Positions 42,720-54,319 of a stretch of DNA of 64,000 nucleotides are shown here, in pieces. The stretch spans positions 65,945 to 129,944 of the forward strand of contig NZ_QZEX01000007.1 of NCBI RefSeq assembly GCF_003646465.1, read 5' to 3'. Each line of letters opens with the position of its first letter. Within the stretch, counting starts at the first letter, position 1. The DNA comes from Chachezhania antarctica. GTDB lineage: Bacteria; Pseudomonadota; Alphaproteobacteria; Rhodobacterales; Rhodobacteraceae. Both the position numbers and the translations under genes were made by a program. Under the pieces are notes generated by a model. The model was not told the origin of the DNA and made no database searches. It worked only from the letters and a program-made list of their open reading frames with translations.

Positions 42720-44661
42720 CACGATCCTGATTGCCAACCGGGGCGAGATCGCCTGCCGGGTGATCGAAACCGCGCGGGTGCTGGGCGTGACCACGGTGGC
42801 CGTCTATTCCGACGCCGATGCCGCGGCGCGCCATGTGGCCCTGGCGGACCGCGCGGTGCATATCGGCGGGCCGGCGCCGAAGGACAGCTACCTGCGCGGC
42901 GATGCGATCATCGCGGCGGCCAGGGCTTCGGGCGCGCAGGGCATCCATCCGGGCTATGGGTTCTTGTCGGAGAACCCGGTTTTCGTGGAGGCGGTGGAAG
43001 CGGCCGGGCTGACCTTCATCGGGCCCTCTGCCAAGGCGATCCGGGCCATGGGGCTGAAGGATGCCGCGAAGGCCTTGATGGAGGAGGCCGGCGTGCCAGT
43101 GGTGCCGGGCTATCACGGGGCCGATCAGGATCCCGAACTCCTGGCGCGGGAGGCCGAGGCCATCGGCTATCCCGTCCTGATCAAGGCCGTGGCCGGCGGC
43201 GGCGGCAAGGGGATGCGGCTGGTCGAGGCGCCGGGCGGCTTTGCCGAGGCGCTGGAGAGCGCGCAGGGCGAGGCGCAGACCTCGTTCGGGAACCCGGCCG
43301 TGCTGATCGAGAAATACGTCCAGAAGCCGCGGCATATCGAGGTGCAGGTCTTTGGCGACGGAACGCATGCGGTGCACCTGTTCGAACGCGATTGCTCGCT
43401 GCAACGGCGCCACCAGAAGGTGATCGAGGAGGCGCCCGCGCCCGGCATGACCGAAGAGATGCGCACCGCGATGGGGGATGCCGCCGTGCGCGCGGCCGAG
43501 GCGATCGGGTATTCCGGTGCCGGGACGGTGGAGTTTATCGTCGACGGGTCGGACGGGCTGCGCCCCGACCGGTTCTGGTTCATGGAGATGAACACGCGTC
43601 TGCAGGTCGAACATCCCGTGACCGAGGAGATCACCGGCGTCGACCTTGTGGAATGGCAGCTGCGGGTGGCCAGCGGGGAGGCCTTGCCCGCCCGGCAGGA
43701 GGATCTGACCATCACCGGCCATTCGGTCGAGGCGCGGATCTATGCCGAGGACGTGCCGGCCGGGTTCCTGCCGTCGACGGGGACGATTTCGCACCTGAAA
43801 TTCGCCGATGGGGCCCGGGTCGATACCGGTGTGCGCGCCGGGGACACGATCAGCCCGTGGTACGATCCGATGATCGCGAAACTGACGATTCACGGGCCCA
43901 CCCGCGGCGCGGCGCTGCGGTCGATGGAGCGCGCACTCGGATGGACAGAGATCGCGGGGACGGTGACGAACGTGTCTTTCCTGAAGGCTCTGGTGGCCGA
44001 GCCGGGATTCGTGGCGGGCGACGTGGATACCGGACTGGTCGGGCGGGAGCTGGACACGCTGGCGCCGGCGCCGGTGGCCTGTCCCAAGGCGCGCTCGATT
44101 GCGGCTTTGGCGGCGCTGGGGCTCTGGGACGGCGCGGCGGGCGTGACGGACGCGGGCTTCACGCTCTGGGCGCCGCTGCTGCGCTCGGTCTTGCTGGAAC
44201 ATCGTGGGGAGGAGTTCGCGGTGAAGGTCGCGGCCGCGGGGGCCGAGCGGTTCGAGGTGGATCTGGGCGAGGTGCAGACTGTCGTGACCTGCCATGACGG
44301 GCTATGGTGGGTGGACGACACCAAGGTGCTGGCCCGGACGGTGCGCGACGGAGACGATCTGACGGTCTTCTGGGGCAACGGGTATCCCTTCCGGGTGATC
44401 GACCCGCTGGCGCGCGCGGAAGGGGCTGGCGCGTCGAGCGACGTGATCGAGGCGCCGATGCCGGGTCTGGTGAAGGCGCTCTATGCCGAGGCCGGGCAGG
44501 CGGTGAAGGCGGGCGACCGGCTGGCGGTGCTGGAAGCGATGAAGATGGAGCACGGGCTTCTGGCGGCGCGGGACGGCGTCGTGGCCGAGGTGCTTTGCAA
44601 AGCGGGTGACCAGGTGGAGGCCGGCGCGCCGCTGGTGCGGCTTGAGGAAGATCCGGACTGA
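42712..44661 (+). CDS. mccA: 3-methylcrotonyl-CoA carboxylase, alpha (biotin) subunit
   Basis: MccA carboxylates its own biotin with ATP and bicarbonate, then serves MccB. The 649-aa protein has the biotin carboxylase domain (TILIANRGEIACRVI at the start, AVAGGGGKGMRLVE in the ATP-grasp, EMNTRLQVEHPVTEEITGVD) and a C-terminal biotinyl domain with the lipoyl/biotin Lys611 in EAMKMEHG. A middle linker of about 100 aa joins them, as in MCC. Its ATG lies within the ASCH gene end. No HMG-CoA lyase or methylglutaconyl-CoA hydratase gene follows, unlike most liu clusters. Confidence 0.95.
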   Translation: MFDTILIANRGEIACRVIETARVLGVTTVAVYSDADAAARHVALADRAVHIGGPAPKDSYLRGDAIIAAARASGAQGIHPGYGFLSENPVFVEAVEAAGLTFIGPSAKAIRAMGLKDAAKALMEEAGVPVVPGYHGADQDPELLAREAEAIGYPVLIKAVAGGGGKGMRLVEAPGGFAEALESAQGEAQTSFGNPAVLIEKYVQKPRHIEVQVFGDGTHAVHLFERDCSLQRRHQKVIEEAPAPGMTEEMRTAMGDAAVRAAEAIGYSGAGTVEFIVDGSDGLRPDRFWFMEMNTRLQVEHPVTEEITGVDLVEWQLRVASGEALPARQEDLTITGHSVEARIYAEDVPAGFLPSTGTISHLKFADGARVDTGVRAGDTISPWYDPMIAKLTIHGPTRGAALRSMERALGWTEIAGTVTNVSFLKALVAEPGFVAGDVDTGLVGRELDTLAPAPVACPKARSIAALAALGLWDGAAGVTDAGFTLWAPLLRSVLLEHRGEEFAVKVAAAGAERFEVDLGEVQTVVTCHDGLWWVDDTKVLARTVRDGDDLTVFWGNGYPFRVIDPLARAEGAGASSDVIEAPMPGLVKALYAEAGQAVKAGDRLAVLEAMKMEHGLLAARDGVVAEVLCKAGDQVEAGAPLVRLEEDPD

Positions 44662-44801
44662 GATCCGGACGGTCTGCGCATGGATTGGCGGGGTGGCGTC
44701 TGGCCCGTACATGCCGGGGGACAGCTCGGGTTCACCACAGAGATGGGCCCGCCATCGCTGCAGATCCACCGCCGCCTGTTTGGGGCCTGAGCGCTCACGA
44801 A

Positions 44802-44858
44802 CTTCCCGTCAAGGGCAAGCCGCGCTGGCGCGCGGGCCTTCGGCCCCTTGACGGGAAG
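44802..44858. repeat. Perfect 14-bp inverted repeat
   Basis: CTTCCCGTCAAGGG (44802-44815) and its reverse complement at 44845-44858 enclose a 29-base GC-rich loop with the self-complementary GCGCTGGCGCGC. It lies between the convergent mccA and RACo-type genes. Confidence 0.7.
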
Positions 44859-44928
44859 GCCGCGACCGCTCTTTTCGGCCCCAGGCGACGGTGGCTCCGC
44901 AGAGATGGCTCGAGGCAGTCTTTGGGCG

Positions 44929-45003
44929 CGGGTCTTCTTTGGTCTTCAAATACCTCGGGGGAGTCCGCTCCGCAGGAGCGGGCGGGGGCAGAGCTCCCAT
45001 ACC
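44929..45003 (-). repeat. Dispersed GAGTATTTT element, copy C (minus orientation)
   Basis: Read on the minus strand it has a GC-rich hairpin block (GGAGCTCTGCCCCCGCCCGC and CTCCTGCGGAGCGGACTCCC) then GAGGTATTTGAAGACCAAAG and AAGA. It is the most diverged of the four copies. It stands at the 3' ends of two convergent genes. Confidence 0.6.
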
Positions 45004-45043
45004 GGCTTCGGAAATCGCGCGGGGTGAGCGGGCCGAGTGCGCG

Positions 45044-47089
45044 TCAGCCGCGACGGCGGCGTCTGCGGCCGCCGCTTTCACTGCCATAGGTGTTGAACGA
45101 CACATCCGGCAGGGTGACGATCCGGCTGAGTTCCGGGAACGGATCTGTCTTGTGCGGGATCGCGTTGGCGGCAACGAAATGTTCCTGGAACTTCGGCTCG
45201 ATCGCGGTTTCGACCTTGGTGATCTCGCGGACCGTGCGTTCGATCTCGGCCCGGGCGTCGATGTTGCAGAGCGCGATGCGCGCGCCCGTGCCGGCGGCGT
45301 TCCCGGCGGATGTGACCTTGTCCAGCGGCACGTCCGGGATCATGCCCAGCACCATCGCGTGCTTGGGGGAGATATGGGCGCCGAAGGCCCCGGCCAGCAC
45401 CACGCGGTCGACCTTGTCGACCGAGCGTTCGTCCATCAGGAGGCGCGCGCCGGCGTAGAGCGCCGATTTCGCCAACTGGATCGCGCGGATGTCGCCCTGA
45501 GTGACGGCGATCAGCGGCCCGCCGGCCTCGGTTCCGTCCCAGATCACGTAGGACTGGGTCCGGCCGTCGGGGATACAGCGCGCCGTGCCGCATTGTTCGG
45601 CGGATCCGATCAGGCCCGACGGGTCCAATAGGCCCGCCATGCGCATTTCGGCCACCGCCTCGATGATGCCCGATCCGCAGATGCCGGTGATGGCCGTGGG
45701 ACCCGCGGCCTCGGTGAAGCCGTCCTCGTCCGACCATTGCTCCACGCCGATGATGCGGAAGCGGGGTTCCTTCGTAACCGGGTCGATCTCGATCCGTTCG
45801 ATGGCGCCGGGGGCCGCGCGCTGGCCGGAGCTGATCTGCGCGCCCTCAAACGCCGGGCCCGTGGGGGAGGAGCAGGCCAGCACGCGGGAGGTATCGCCCA
45901 ACAGGATCTCGGCATTGGTGCCGACATCGACGACAAGCACCAGATCCTCGGACTTGCCGGGTTGTTCCGAAAGCGCCACGGCGGCGGCATCCGCGCCCAC
46001 GTGGCCGGCGATGCAGGGCAGGACGTAGATCCGGGCGCGGGGGGTCAGGCCCGTCAGCTCCAGATCTCCGGCGCCGAGGCCCATGGAATTCGAGGTCACC
46101 AGTGCGAAGGGCGCCTGGCCCAGTTCGACCGGATCGAAGCCCAGCAGCAGGTGGTGCATCACGGGGTTACAGACGAAGACGGCCTCGACGATGCGGTCGG
46201 CCTCGATTTCAGCCTCTTGCGCCAGATCGGCGATCAGGCCGCTGATGGCCTCGCGCACGGCGGCTGTCATTTCCTTGTCGCCGCCGGGGTTCATCATCGC
46301 GTAGGACACACGGCTCATCAGGTCTTCGCCGAAGCGGATCTGGGGGTTCATCGCCCCGGCCGAGGCCGCGACCGCGCCCGTCACCAGATCGGTCAGGTGT
46401 GCCGCGATGGTGGTCGAGCCGAGGTCGATCGCCAGCCCGTAAAGCGGACCCTCCTGCAGACCCGGCCACACCTCGACGATGCGCGGTGGGGCACCGGTGT
46501 GGTCCTTGTGAAGCGCCACCGTCACCTGCCAATTGCCCTTGCGCAGAACGGGTTGCAGGCGGGCCAGCAGTGTGGGATCGGCGGTTACGCCCTCGATATC
46601 CCATTGTGCCTTCAGCGCCCGGGCAAGCCGTTCGAAATCGCCCGTGGGTTCGTGCATGTCGGGTTCCTGCACCTCGACGAAGACCAGCCGCGTGGCGGGG
46701 TTCATCGTGATGTCCCGCATCGCGGCTTCCTTGCGCACGACCTGCTTGTGCACCTGGCTTTCGCGCGGCACGTCTATGACCATGTCGCCCTGGATCTGCG
46801 CCTGACAGCCCAGCCGCCGGCCCTTGGCCAGGCCGCGGATGCGGTCGTACCGCGCCTCGACCTCGTTCCATGCACTCAGCGCGTCGTCATCCACGTGCAC
46901 GCCATGCTTGGCGAATTCGCCGTAGGCGGGCGACACTTGGCATTTCGAACAGATGCCGCGCCCGCCGCAGACCGAATCCAGGTCGACCCCCAGCCTCCGT
47001 GCAGCCGCCAGCACCGTGGTGCCCGGCGCCACGCGGCCGCGTTTGCCCGAAGGCGTGAAGACGACGAGCGGATCCTGGGGTTCGGACAT
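45044..47089 (-). CDS. RACo/RamA-type corrinoid protein reactivator (ASKHA, DUF4445)
   Basis: Such proteins use ATP and a [2Fe-2S] ferredoxin domain to reduce inactive Co(II) corrinoid cofactors of methyltransferases back to Co(I). The 681-aa product has an N-terminal ferredoxin domain with cluster cysteines C41, C47, C50 and C95 (CGGRGICSKCQVSP; RLGCQAQ), then a linker and an ASKHA ATPase core (YGLAIDLGSTTIAAHLTD, VLVVDVGTNAEILLGD, ITGICGSGIIEAVAEM, VVLAGAFGAHISPKHAM). An Arg-rich tail ends the protein. In Phaeobacter a RamA-like protein supports a split B12-dependent methionine synthase; a similar client is likely, but no corrinoid protein gene is in this window. Confidence 0.88.
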   Translation of the reverse strand: MSEPQDPLVVFTPSGKRGRVAPGTTVLAAARRLGVDLDSVCGGRGICSKCQVSPAYGEFAKHGVHVDDDALSAWNEVEARYDRIRGLAKGRRLGCQAQIQGDMVIDVPRESQVHKQVVRKEAAMRDITMNPATRLVFVEVQEPDMHEPTGDFERLARALKAQWDIEGVTADPTLLARLQPVLRKGNWQVTVALHKDHTGAPPRIVEVWPGLQEGPLYGLAIDLGSTTIAAHLTDLVTGAVAASAGAMNPQIRFGEDLMSRVSYAMMNPGGDKEMTAAVREAISGLIADLAQEAEIEADRIVEAVFVCNPVMHHLLLGFDPVELGQAPFALVTSNSMGLGAGDLELTGLTPRARIYVLPCIAGHVGADAAAVALSEQPGKSEDLVLVVDVGTNAEILLGDTSRVLACSSPTGPAFEGAQISSGQRAAPGAIERIEIDPVTKEPRFRIIGVEQWSDEDGFTEAAGPTAITGICGSGIIEAVAEMRMAGLLDPSGLIGSAEQCGTARCIPDGRTQSYVIWDGTEAGGPLIAVTQGDIRAIQLAKSALYAGARLLMDERSVDKVDRVVLAGAFGAHISPKHAMVLGMIPDVPLDKVTSAGNAAGTGARIALCNIDARAEIERTVREITKVETAIEPKFQEHFVAANAIPHKTDPFPELSRIVTLPDVSFNTYGSESGGRRRRRRG

Positions 47090-47256
47090 GGGACGACCTG
47101 TCAGTGAGTGTTCCCGGCACCATAGGTGTTTCGGGCGCAGAGGGAAGGTAGGGCAGTTTGGAAGGCAATCATGAACAAAGCTCTGCCACACTCATGCCCA
47201 GCCGCGACATTCCCCAAGCGATTGGCGTCAATGGGCTGGACCCATAACTGCCGTGC

Positions 47257-48402
47257 CTAGTAGCCCCGCCAGATCCAGCCGCCGCCGAAGATGCGGCTGC
47301 CTTCGGTCTCGTAGAACACGCAGGCCTGGCCGGGGGACACGCCTTCCTCGGCATCGAACAGGACCACTTCGGCCTCGGTGTCCGAAATCGGGCGCAAAAC
47401 GGCTTCGCGCGGGGGGCGGGTGGAGCGGACCTTGACCGAGATGTTCCATTCCGCTCGGGACATCATCGGTTCGTCGCCCAGCCAGTTGATCTCGCGCACC
47501 GGGACGGTGCGGGTCGACAGCATCTCCTTCGGGCCCACGACGACACGGCGCGCATCCGGGTCCAGCCGCACGACATACAGGGGATCGGCCAGCCCGCCGA
47601 TGCCAAGGCCGCGCCGCTGTCCGATGGTGTAGTGGATCACGCCCTTGTGGGTGCCCAGCACGTTTCCATTGGTATCGACGATCTCGCCCGGTTCGCCCGC
47701 GCCGGGGCGCAGCTTTTCGATCACGGCGGCATAGTCGCCGTTCGGGACAAAGCAGATGTCCTGGCTGTCGGGCTTGTCGGCCACGGCAAGCCCGTAGCGC
47801 GACGCGAGATCCCGCGTCGCGTCCTTCGACGGCAGATGGCCCAGCGGAAAGCGCAGGTAGTCCAGCTGCTCGGGCGTGGTCGAGAACAGGAAGTACGATT
47901 GGTCGCGCCGCGCATCGGCCGCGCTGTGAAGCTCCGGACCTTGCGCGCCCATCTTGCGCTGGATGTAATGGCCCGTGGCCATACAATCGGCATCGAGGTC
48001 CTTGGCCGTTTCCAGCAGGTCCTTGAACTTCACTCTTTCGTTACAACGGATGCAGGGCACGGGCGTGGCGCCCGCCAGGTAGCTGTCGGCGAATTCGTCG
48101 ATCACCGCGTCGCGGAACGTGTTTTCGTAATCCAGCACGTAATGCGGAAAGCCGCGTTCCTCGGCCACGCGGCGGGCATCGTGGATGTCGAGGCCCGCGC
48201 AGCACGCCCCCTTCTTCGCCAGCGCCGCGCCATGGTCATAGAGCTGCAGCGTAACGCCCACGACGTCGTAACCTTCTTCATGCAGCTGGGCGGCCACGAC
48301 CGAACTGTCCACGCCGCCGGACATCGCCACGACAACGCGCGTTTCGGCCGGGGGCTTGGCAAACCCCAGCGAATTCAGCTTCGGATGCGAATCGAGCGCC
48401 AT
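47257..48402 (-). CDS. mnmA: tRNA-specific 2-thiouridylase MnmA
   Basis: MnmA thiolates U34 of tRNA-Lys, -Glu and -Gln. The 381-aa product has the PP-loop [18 protein letters not shown], the insertion [15 protein letters not shown], the first catalytic Cys in [13 protein letters not shown] and the second in [12 protein letters not shown], and the ATGHYIQ tRNA-contact motif. A C-terminal beta-barrel ends at [10 protein letters not shown]. It is divergent from sciP. Confidence 0.96.
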   Translation of the reverse strand: MALDSHPKLNSLGFAKPPAETRVVVAMSGGVDSSVVAAQLHEEGYDVVGVTLQLYDHGAALAKKGACCAGLDIHDARRVAEERGFPHYVLDYENTFRDAVIDEFADSYLAGATPVPCIRCNERVKFKDLLETAKDLDADCMATGHYIQRKMGAQGPELHSAADARRDQSYFLFSTTPEQLDYLRFPLGHLPSKDATRDLASRYGLAVADKPDSQDICFVPNGDYAAVIEKLRPGAGEPGEIVDTNGNVLGTHKGVIHYTIGQRRGLGIGGLADPLYVVRLDPDARRVVVGPKEMLSTRTVPVREINWLGDEPMMSRAEWNISVKVRSTRPPREAVLRPISDTEAEVVLFDAEEGVSPGQACVFYETEGSRIFGGGWIWRGY

Positions 48403-48471
48403 GACAGGTCCTGCAGTGTCGAGAGATGAAGGGGGAATATAGGAAAATTCGAATTACTCACAAGGGCGGCT

Positions 48472-48486
48472 TTAGCACGGTTTTAA
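48472..48486 (+). promoter_or_regulatory. CtrA-like box upstream of sciP
   Basis: TTAGCACGGTTTTAA is TTAG-N7-TTAA, one mismatch from TTAA-N7-TTAA, about 41-55 bases upstream of the sciP ATG. A GATTC (CcrM-type GANTC) lies at 48499-48503. Confidence 0.45.
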
Positions 48487-48526
48487 GGGGTCAGGGCGGA
48501 TTCTGGGTCAAATATGGCGTAAGTGG

Positions 48527-48826
48527 ATGAAGTCCAAGATGTATCTCAGGAAAGTCGAAGGCGCGCGTGCGGTCACGTTACCCGATGGCACCGTACTGTC
48601 CCGCGCGGATCTGCCGCCGGCTGGCACGGTACGCTGGGTGGCCTCGCGCAAGCTCGCCGTGGTGCGGGGCGTGCTCTACGGTCTGCTGTCGAAGGAAGAA
48701 GCGCTGGACCTCTACCAGCTGAGCGAGGAGGAATTCCAGGGCTGGGTCTCTGCTATGGCCGAACACGGGCGGGAGGCGTTGAAAGCTACGACCCTGAAAA
48801 AGTATCGACAACCAAAAGGTGAGTGA
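48527..48826 (+). CDS. sciP: CtrA inhibitor SciP (DUF1153)
   Basis: SciP binds CtrA and blocks its activation of transcription; in Caulobacter it acts in G1 swarmer cells. The 99-aa product matches the family core: VTLPDGTVLSRADLPPAGT, RWVASRKLAVVRGVLYGLLS and YQLSEEEFQGWVSAMAEHG, then ALKATTLKKYRQ, a helix-turn-helix-like fold. ATG 48527 is used; ATG 48539 (MYLRKVEG) is the alternative and fits many homologues. It lies 83 bases before ctrA. Confidence 0.93.
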   Translation: MKSKMYLRKVEGARAVTLPDGTVLSRADLPPAGTVRWVASRKLAVVRGVLYGLLSKEEALDLYQLSEEEFQGWVSAMAEHGREALKATTLKKYRQPKGE

Positions 48827-48841
48827 ATAGGTTTACGCTTA

Positions 48842-48857
48842 GTAACGTCAGGTTAAC
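48842..48857 (+). promoter_or_regulatory. CtrA-like box upstream of ctrA
   Basis: GTAACGTCAGGTTAAC is GTAA-N7-TTAAC, one mismatch from the TTAA-N7-TTAAC consensus, about 53-68 bases upstream of the ctrA ATG. A further half-site TTAA is at 48873-48876. Self-regulation of ctrA through such boxes is known in Caulobacter. Confidence 0.5.
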
Positions 48858-48909
48858 TTTTGTTCTCCATGGTTAAGGCCAGCACGATAACTAGGCGGAG
48901 CTTGAAGCT

Positions 48910-49626
48910 ATGCGGGTACTTCTGGTCGAGGATGATCCGACGACATCGAAAAGCATCGAACTGATGCTGACGCACGCCAATCTCAACGTCTACGCGACGG
49001 ATATGGGCGAAGAAGGCGTCGATCTTGCCAAGCTCTATGACTACGATCTGATCATACTCGATCTCGATCTGCCGGACATGCACGGGCACGAGGTTCTGCG
49101 CCAACTGCGCACGGCGCGCATCGAAACGCCGATCCTGATCCTGTCGGGCGCCGACGATACCGAGAACAAGATCAAGGGCTTCGGCTTCGGCGCCGACGAC
49201 TACCTGACAAAACCTTTCCACCGCGAAGAACTGGTGGCGCGGATCCACGCGATCATCCGGCGGTCCAAGGGCCATTCGGAATCGGTGATCCGGACGGGCA
49301 AGATCTCCGTCAATCTCGATGCCAAGACGGTGGAAGTGGACAGCCAGCCCGTTCATCTGACCGGCAAGGAATACCAGATGCTGGAGCTGTTGAGCCTGCG
49401 CAAGGGCACGACGCTGACCAAGGAAATGTTCCTGAACCACCTCTATGGCGGCATGGACGAACCGGAACTCAAGATCATCGACGTCTTCATCTGCAAGCTC
49501 CGCAAGAAGCTGTCAAACGCCACGGGCGGCGAAAACTATATCGAAACGGTCTGGGGCCGGGGCTATGTGCTGCGCGATCCGCACCATGTCGAACTGCCCA
49601 GCCCGCAGGTCGCCATCGGCGCCTGA
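48910..49626 (+). CDS. ctrA: Cell-cycle response regulator CtrA
   Basis: OmpR-type response regulator controlled by the CckA-ChpT relay; in Rhodobacterales it governs motility, gene transfer agents and other traits and is often not essential. The 238-aa product has a receiver domain with acidic pocket E7-D8-D9 and phospho-acceptor D51 in [13 protein letters not shown], and K in [12 protein letters not shown]. The winged-helix domain follows ([50 protein letters not shown]). The pair sciP-ctrA is close and co-directional. Confidence 0.98.
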   Translation: MRVLLVEDDPTTSKSIELMLTHANLNVYATDMGEEGVDLAKLYDYDLIILDLDLPDMHGHEVLRQLRTARIETPILILSGADDTENKIKGFGFGADDYLTKPFHREELVARIHAIIRRSKGHSESVIRTGKISVNLDAKTVEVDSQPVHLTGKEYQMLELLSLRKGTTLTKEMFLNHLYGGMDEPELKIIDVFICKLRKKLSNATGGENYIETVWGRGYVLRDPHHVELPSPQVAIGA

Positions 49627-49742
49627 CCCTTCCACATGCAGTGCAAAGGCCTGCGGCAGGACTCCTGCGGCGGGCCTTTGCATGCGCGGCTGCGTCTGGA
49701 CCTGAGGGCAGGGGCGTCCTATCACGTTCGGGCAGAGTCTGA

Positions 49743-51878
<2,136 letters not shown>

Positions 51879-51881
51879 GGC

Positions 51882-53972
51882 ATGGCAGGCCGTCCCGAAC
51901 AATTGTTCCCGCTTTTCTCCAGCCTGGAAGCGCTGGAGGGGTTCGGCCCCAAGACGGCCAAGCTCTTGGAAGCCACGGGCGTCGAAACCCCCGGCGATCT
52001 GCTGCTGTCACTGCCCTATAACGTCATCGACCGCCGGAGGCGGGAGACGATCCAGGGCGTCGATCTGCCCGCCACGCTGACGGTCGAGGTCACGATCGGC
52101 CCCCACCGCGCGGCCAGCCGCAAGGGCGGCGCCTACCGGATCAATGTCGAGGACCGCGATTTCGCGTTCCAGCTGGTCTTCTTCCACGCCCGCGGCGAGT
52201 ACCTGAAGAAGATCCTGCCGGAAGGCGCGCGCCGGGTCATGTCTGGCCGGGTCGAACTCTTCGACGGCATCGCCCAGATGGTCCACCCCGAACATATGCT
52301 GCCCGTGAAGGAGGCGGAGGATATCCCGCCGTTCGAACCTGTCTACCGCCTGATCCAGGGCGTGACCCAGAAGGCGATGTTCAAGGCGACGCGGTCCGCG
52401 CTGGCCCGGGTGCCGGACCTCGCGGAATGGATCGATCCCGGCGTCCTCAAACGCGAAGGCTGGCCCGACCGCAAGGCGGCGCTGGAACAGGCCCACGCCC
52501 CCGAAGGCCCACAGGATCTGGCGGCCGAGGCGCCCGCCCGCGCGCGCCTGGCCTATGACGAGTTGCTGGCCCACCAGCTGACCCTCGCGCTCGCCCGCCA
52601 GAACGCCCGCAAGAAGAAGGGGCTGGTGACGCGCGGCACCGGCGCATTGCAGGACAAGGTGCTGGCCTCGCTCCCCTACAGCCCCACGGCCGCGCAAACC
52701 CGCACGGTGGCCGAGGTCGCGGGCGACATGGCCGCGCCGGAACGGATGAACCGCCTGCTGCAGGGCGATGTCGGCGCGGGCAAGACGCTGGTCGCGTTCC
52801 TCGCGCTCCTGATCGCGGTCGAGGCCGGCGGGCAGGGCGTGCTGATGGCGCCCACCGAGATCCTCGCCCGCCAGCATATTGCCGGGCTCGCGGGCCTCGC
52901 CGCAACGGCCGGGGTCCGGATGGAGATCCTGACGGGTCGCGACAAGGGTACGCAGCGATCCGAGAAGCTGATGGCACTGGCAGACGGGCGGATCGATATC
53001 CTGGTCGGCACCCATGCCGTGTTCCAGCAGGACGTCGCCTTCAACGATCTGCGGCTGGCGGTGGTCGACGAACAGCACCGTTTCGGCGTCCGCCAGCGGA
53101 TGGAACTGGCCGCCAAGGGCATCGCTGCCGATGTGCTGGTGATGACCGCCACGCCGATCCCGCGCTCCCTGTCGCTGGCGCAATACGGGGACATGGATGT
53201 CTCGGTGCTCGACGAAAAGCCACCCGGACGGAAGCCCATCACCACCGCCGTCGTCTCCACCGAACGGATCGGCGAGGTGGTGGCGCATCTTCAAAAGGCG
53301 ATCGCCGAGGGGCGGCAATGCTACTGGGTCTGCCCGCTGGTCGAGGAATCCGAGGTCTCCGACCTGGTCGCCGCCGAAGACCGGTTCAAGTTCCTGCGCG
53401 CGGCTCTGGGCGAAGGTGTCGCGGGGCTCGTCCACGGCCAGATGGCGCCGGGGGACAAGGACGCCGCCATGGCCGACTTCCAGTCGGGCCGCACCCGCGT
53501 GCTGGTCGCGACGACCGTGATCGAGGTCGGCGTGGATGTCCCCAACGCCTCCATCATGGTGATCGAGCGCGCGGAAACCTTCGGGCTCGCCCAGCTCCAC
53601 CAGCTGCGCGGGCGGGTGGGCCGGGGCGAGGCCGCCTCGACCTGCCTGCTGATGTACCAGGGGCCGCTGACGGAAACGGGTCGCAAGCGGCTCGACGTCA
53701 TGCGCGAAACCGAAGACGGCTTCCGCATCGCCGAAACCGATCTTGAAATCCGCGGCGCGGGCGACCTGATCGGCACGGCGCAATCCGGCCTGCCGAAATT
53801 CCACGTGGCCGACCTGGAACGCCAGACCGGCCTGATGGCCACCGCCCACGACGACGCCCGCGCGCTTCTCGCCACCGATCCGGAGCTCAAGGGCGCACGC
53901 GGCCAAGCCGCCCGCACGCTCCTCTGGCTGCTGCGGCAGGACCGTGCGATCCGCCTGATCGGCGTTGGCTGA
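51882..53972 (+). CDS. recG: ATP-dependent DNA helicase RecG
   Basis: RecG remodels stalled replication forks and branched DNA. The 696-aa product has an N-terminal wedge/OB domain (residues about 1-170), then the SF2 motor: Walker A LLQGDVGAGKTLVAFLALL, motif II VVDEQHRFGVRQRM, TATPIPRSLSLAQYGDMDVS (motif III), and motifs V-VI (TTVIEVGVDVPNASIM; HQLRGRVGRGEAAS). It is four bases after ligA and ends before a repeat-containing gap. Confidence 0.97.
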   Translation: MAGRPEQLFPLFSSLEALEGFGPKTAKLLEATGVETPGDLLLSLPYNVIDRRRRETIQGVDLPATLTVEVTIGPHRAASRKGGAYRINVEDRDFAFQLVFFHARGEYLKKILPEGARRVMSGRVELFDGIAQMVHPEHMLPVKEAEDIPPFEPVYRLIQGVTQKAMFKATRSALARVPDLAEWIDPGVLKREGWPDRKAALEQAHAPEGPQDLAAEAPARARLAYDELLAHQLTLALARQNARKKKGLVTRGTGALQDKVLASLPYSPTAAQTRTVAEVAGDMAAPERMNRLLQGDVGAGKTLVAFLALLIAVEAGGQGVLMAPTEILARQHIAGLAGLAATAGVRMEILTGRDKGTQRSEKLMALADGRIDILVGTHAVFQQDVAFNDLRLAVVDEQHRFGVRQRMELAAKGIAADVLVMTATPIPRSLSLAQYGDMDVSVLDEKPPGRKPITTAVVSTERIGEVVAHLQKAIAEGRQCYWVCPLVEESEVSDLVAAEDRFKFLRAALGEGVAGLVHGQMAPGDKDAAMADFQSGRTRVLVATTVIEVGVDVPNASIMVIERAETFGLAQLHQLRGRVGRGEAASTCLLMYQGPLTETGRKRLDVMRETEDGFRIAETDLEIRGAGDLIGTAQSGLPKFHVADLERQTGLMATAHDDARALLATDPELKGARGQAARTLLWLLRQDRAIRLIGVG

Positions 53973-54004
53973 CAGGTTCAGACACCGGCCGGGCCACGGG
54001 CCAA

Positions 54005-54080
54005 TCCCCTGTTTCTTCTTTTCAAAAATACTCTGGGGGAGTCGCGCCGCACGGCGCGGCGGGGGCAAAGCCCCCATGCC
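54005..54080 (-). repeat. Dispersed GAGTATTTT element, copy B (minus orientation)
   Basis: On the minus strand: GGGGGCTTTGCCCCCGCC, then GCGCCGTGCGGCGCGACTCC, then CAGAGTATTTTTGAAAAGAA and GAAACAGGGGA. The GC-rich head can fold into two hairpins. It lies just after recG. Its tail GAAGAAACAGGGG closely matches copy D. Confidence 0.7.
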
Positions 54081-54196
54081 CGACCCGTGAAATCTGCCTT
54101 CGTTCTCAGATGTTCTCATAAAGTTCTTTACACATGCCCTCCGATATGAGAACAAAGCGTTAACAGATGATGACCCACCGCTTGATGGAGGCCACG

Positions 54197-54319
54197 ATGC
54201 TCAAGGAAATCCGCTTTGCTCTAACCCGGTCGCGCGCGACCGTTCTGCAGGACGCCGCGGGCGTCATGGCCATCGGCGTGATCCTCGTGGTGGCGCTGCA
54301 TCTGCCCACGCTGATCTGA
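54197..54319 (+). CDS. Small membrane peptide (40 aa)
   Basis: A 40-aa product: a basic amphipathic head (MLKEIRFALTRSRATVLQDA) and one hydrophobic C-terminal segment. ATG 54197 has GGAGG five bases upstream; earlier in-frame ATGs at 54167, 54170 and 54185 lack this. As recalled, similar short peptides with a TRSR-to-DAAGV junction occur in other roseobacters, which supports a real gene. The function is unknown; it is probably a single-pass inner membrane peptide. Confidence 0.65.
   Translation: MLKEIRFALTRSRATVLQDAAGVMAIGVILVVALHLPTLI

Larger units (their letters stand above)
44662..45043. other. Repeat-rich intergenic region after mccA
   Basis: About 380 bases between convergent genes. 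It contains the inverted repeat at 44802-44858 and copy C of the dispersed element (44929-45003). No gene is supported. This is the place where the rest of a leucine operon would usually be found. Confidence 0.5.
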
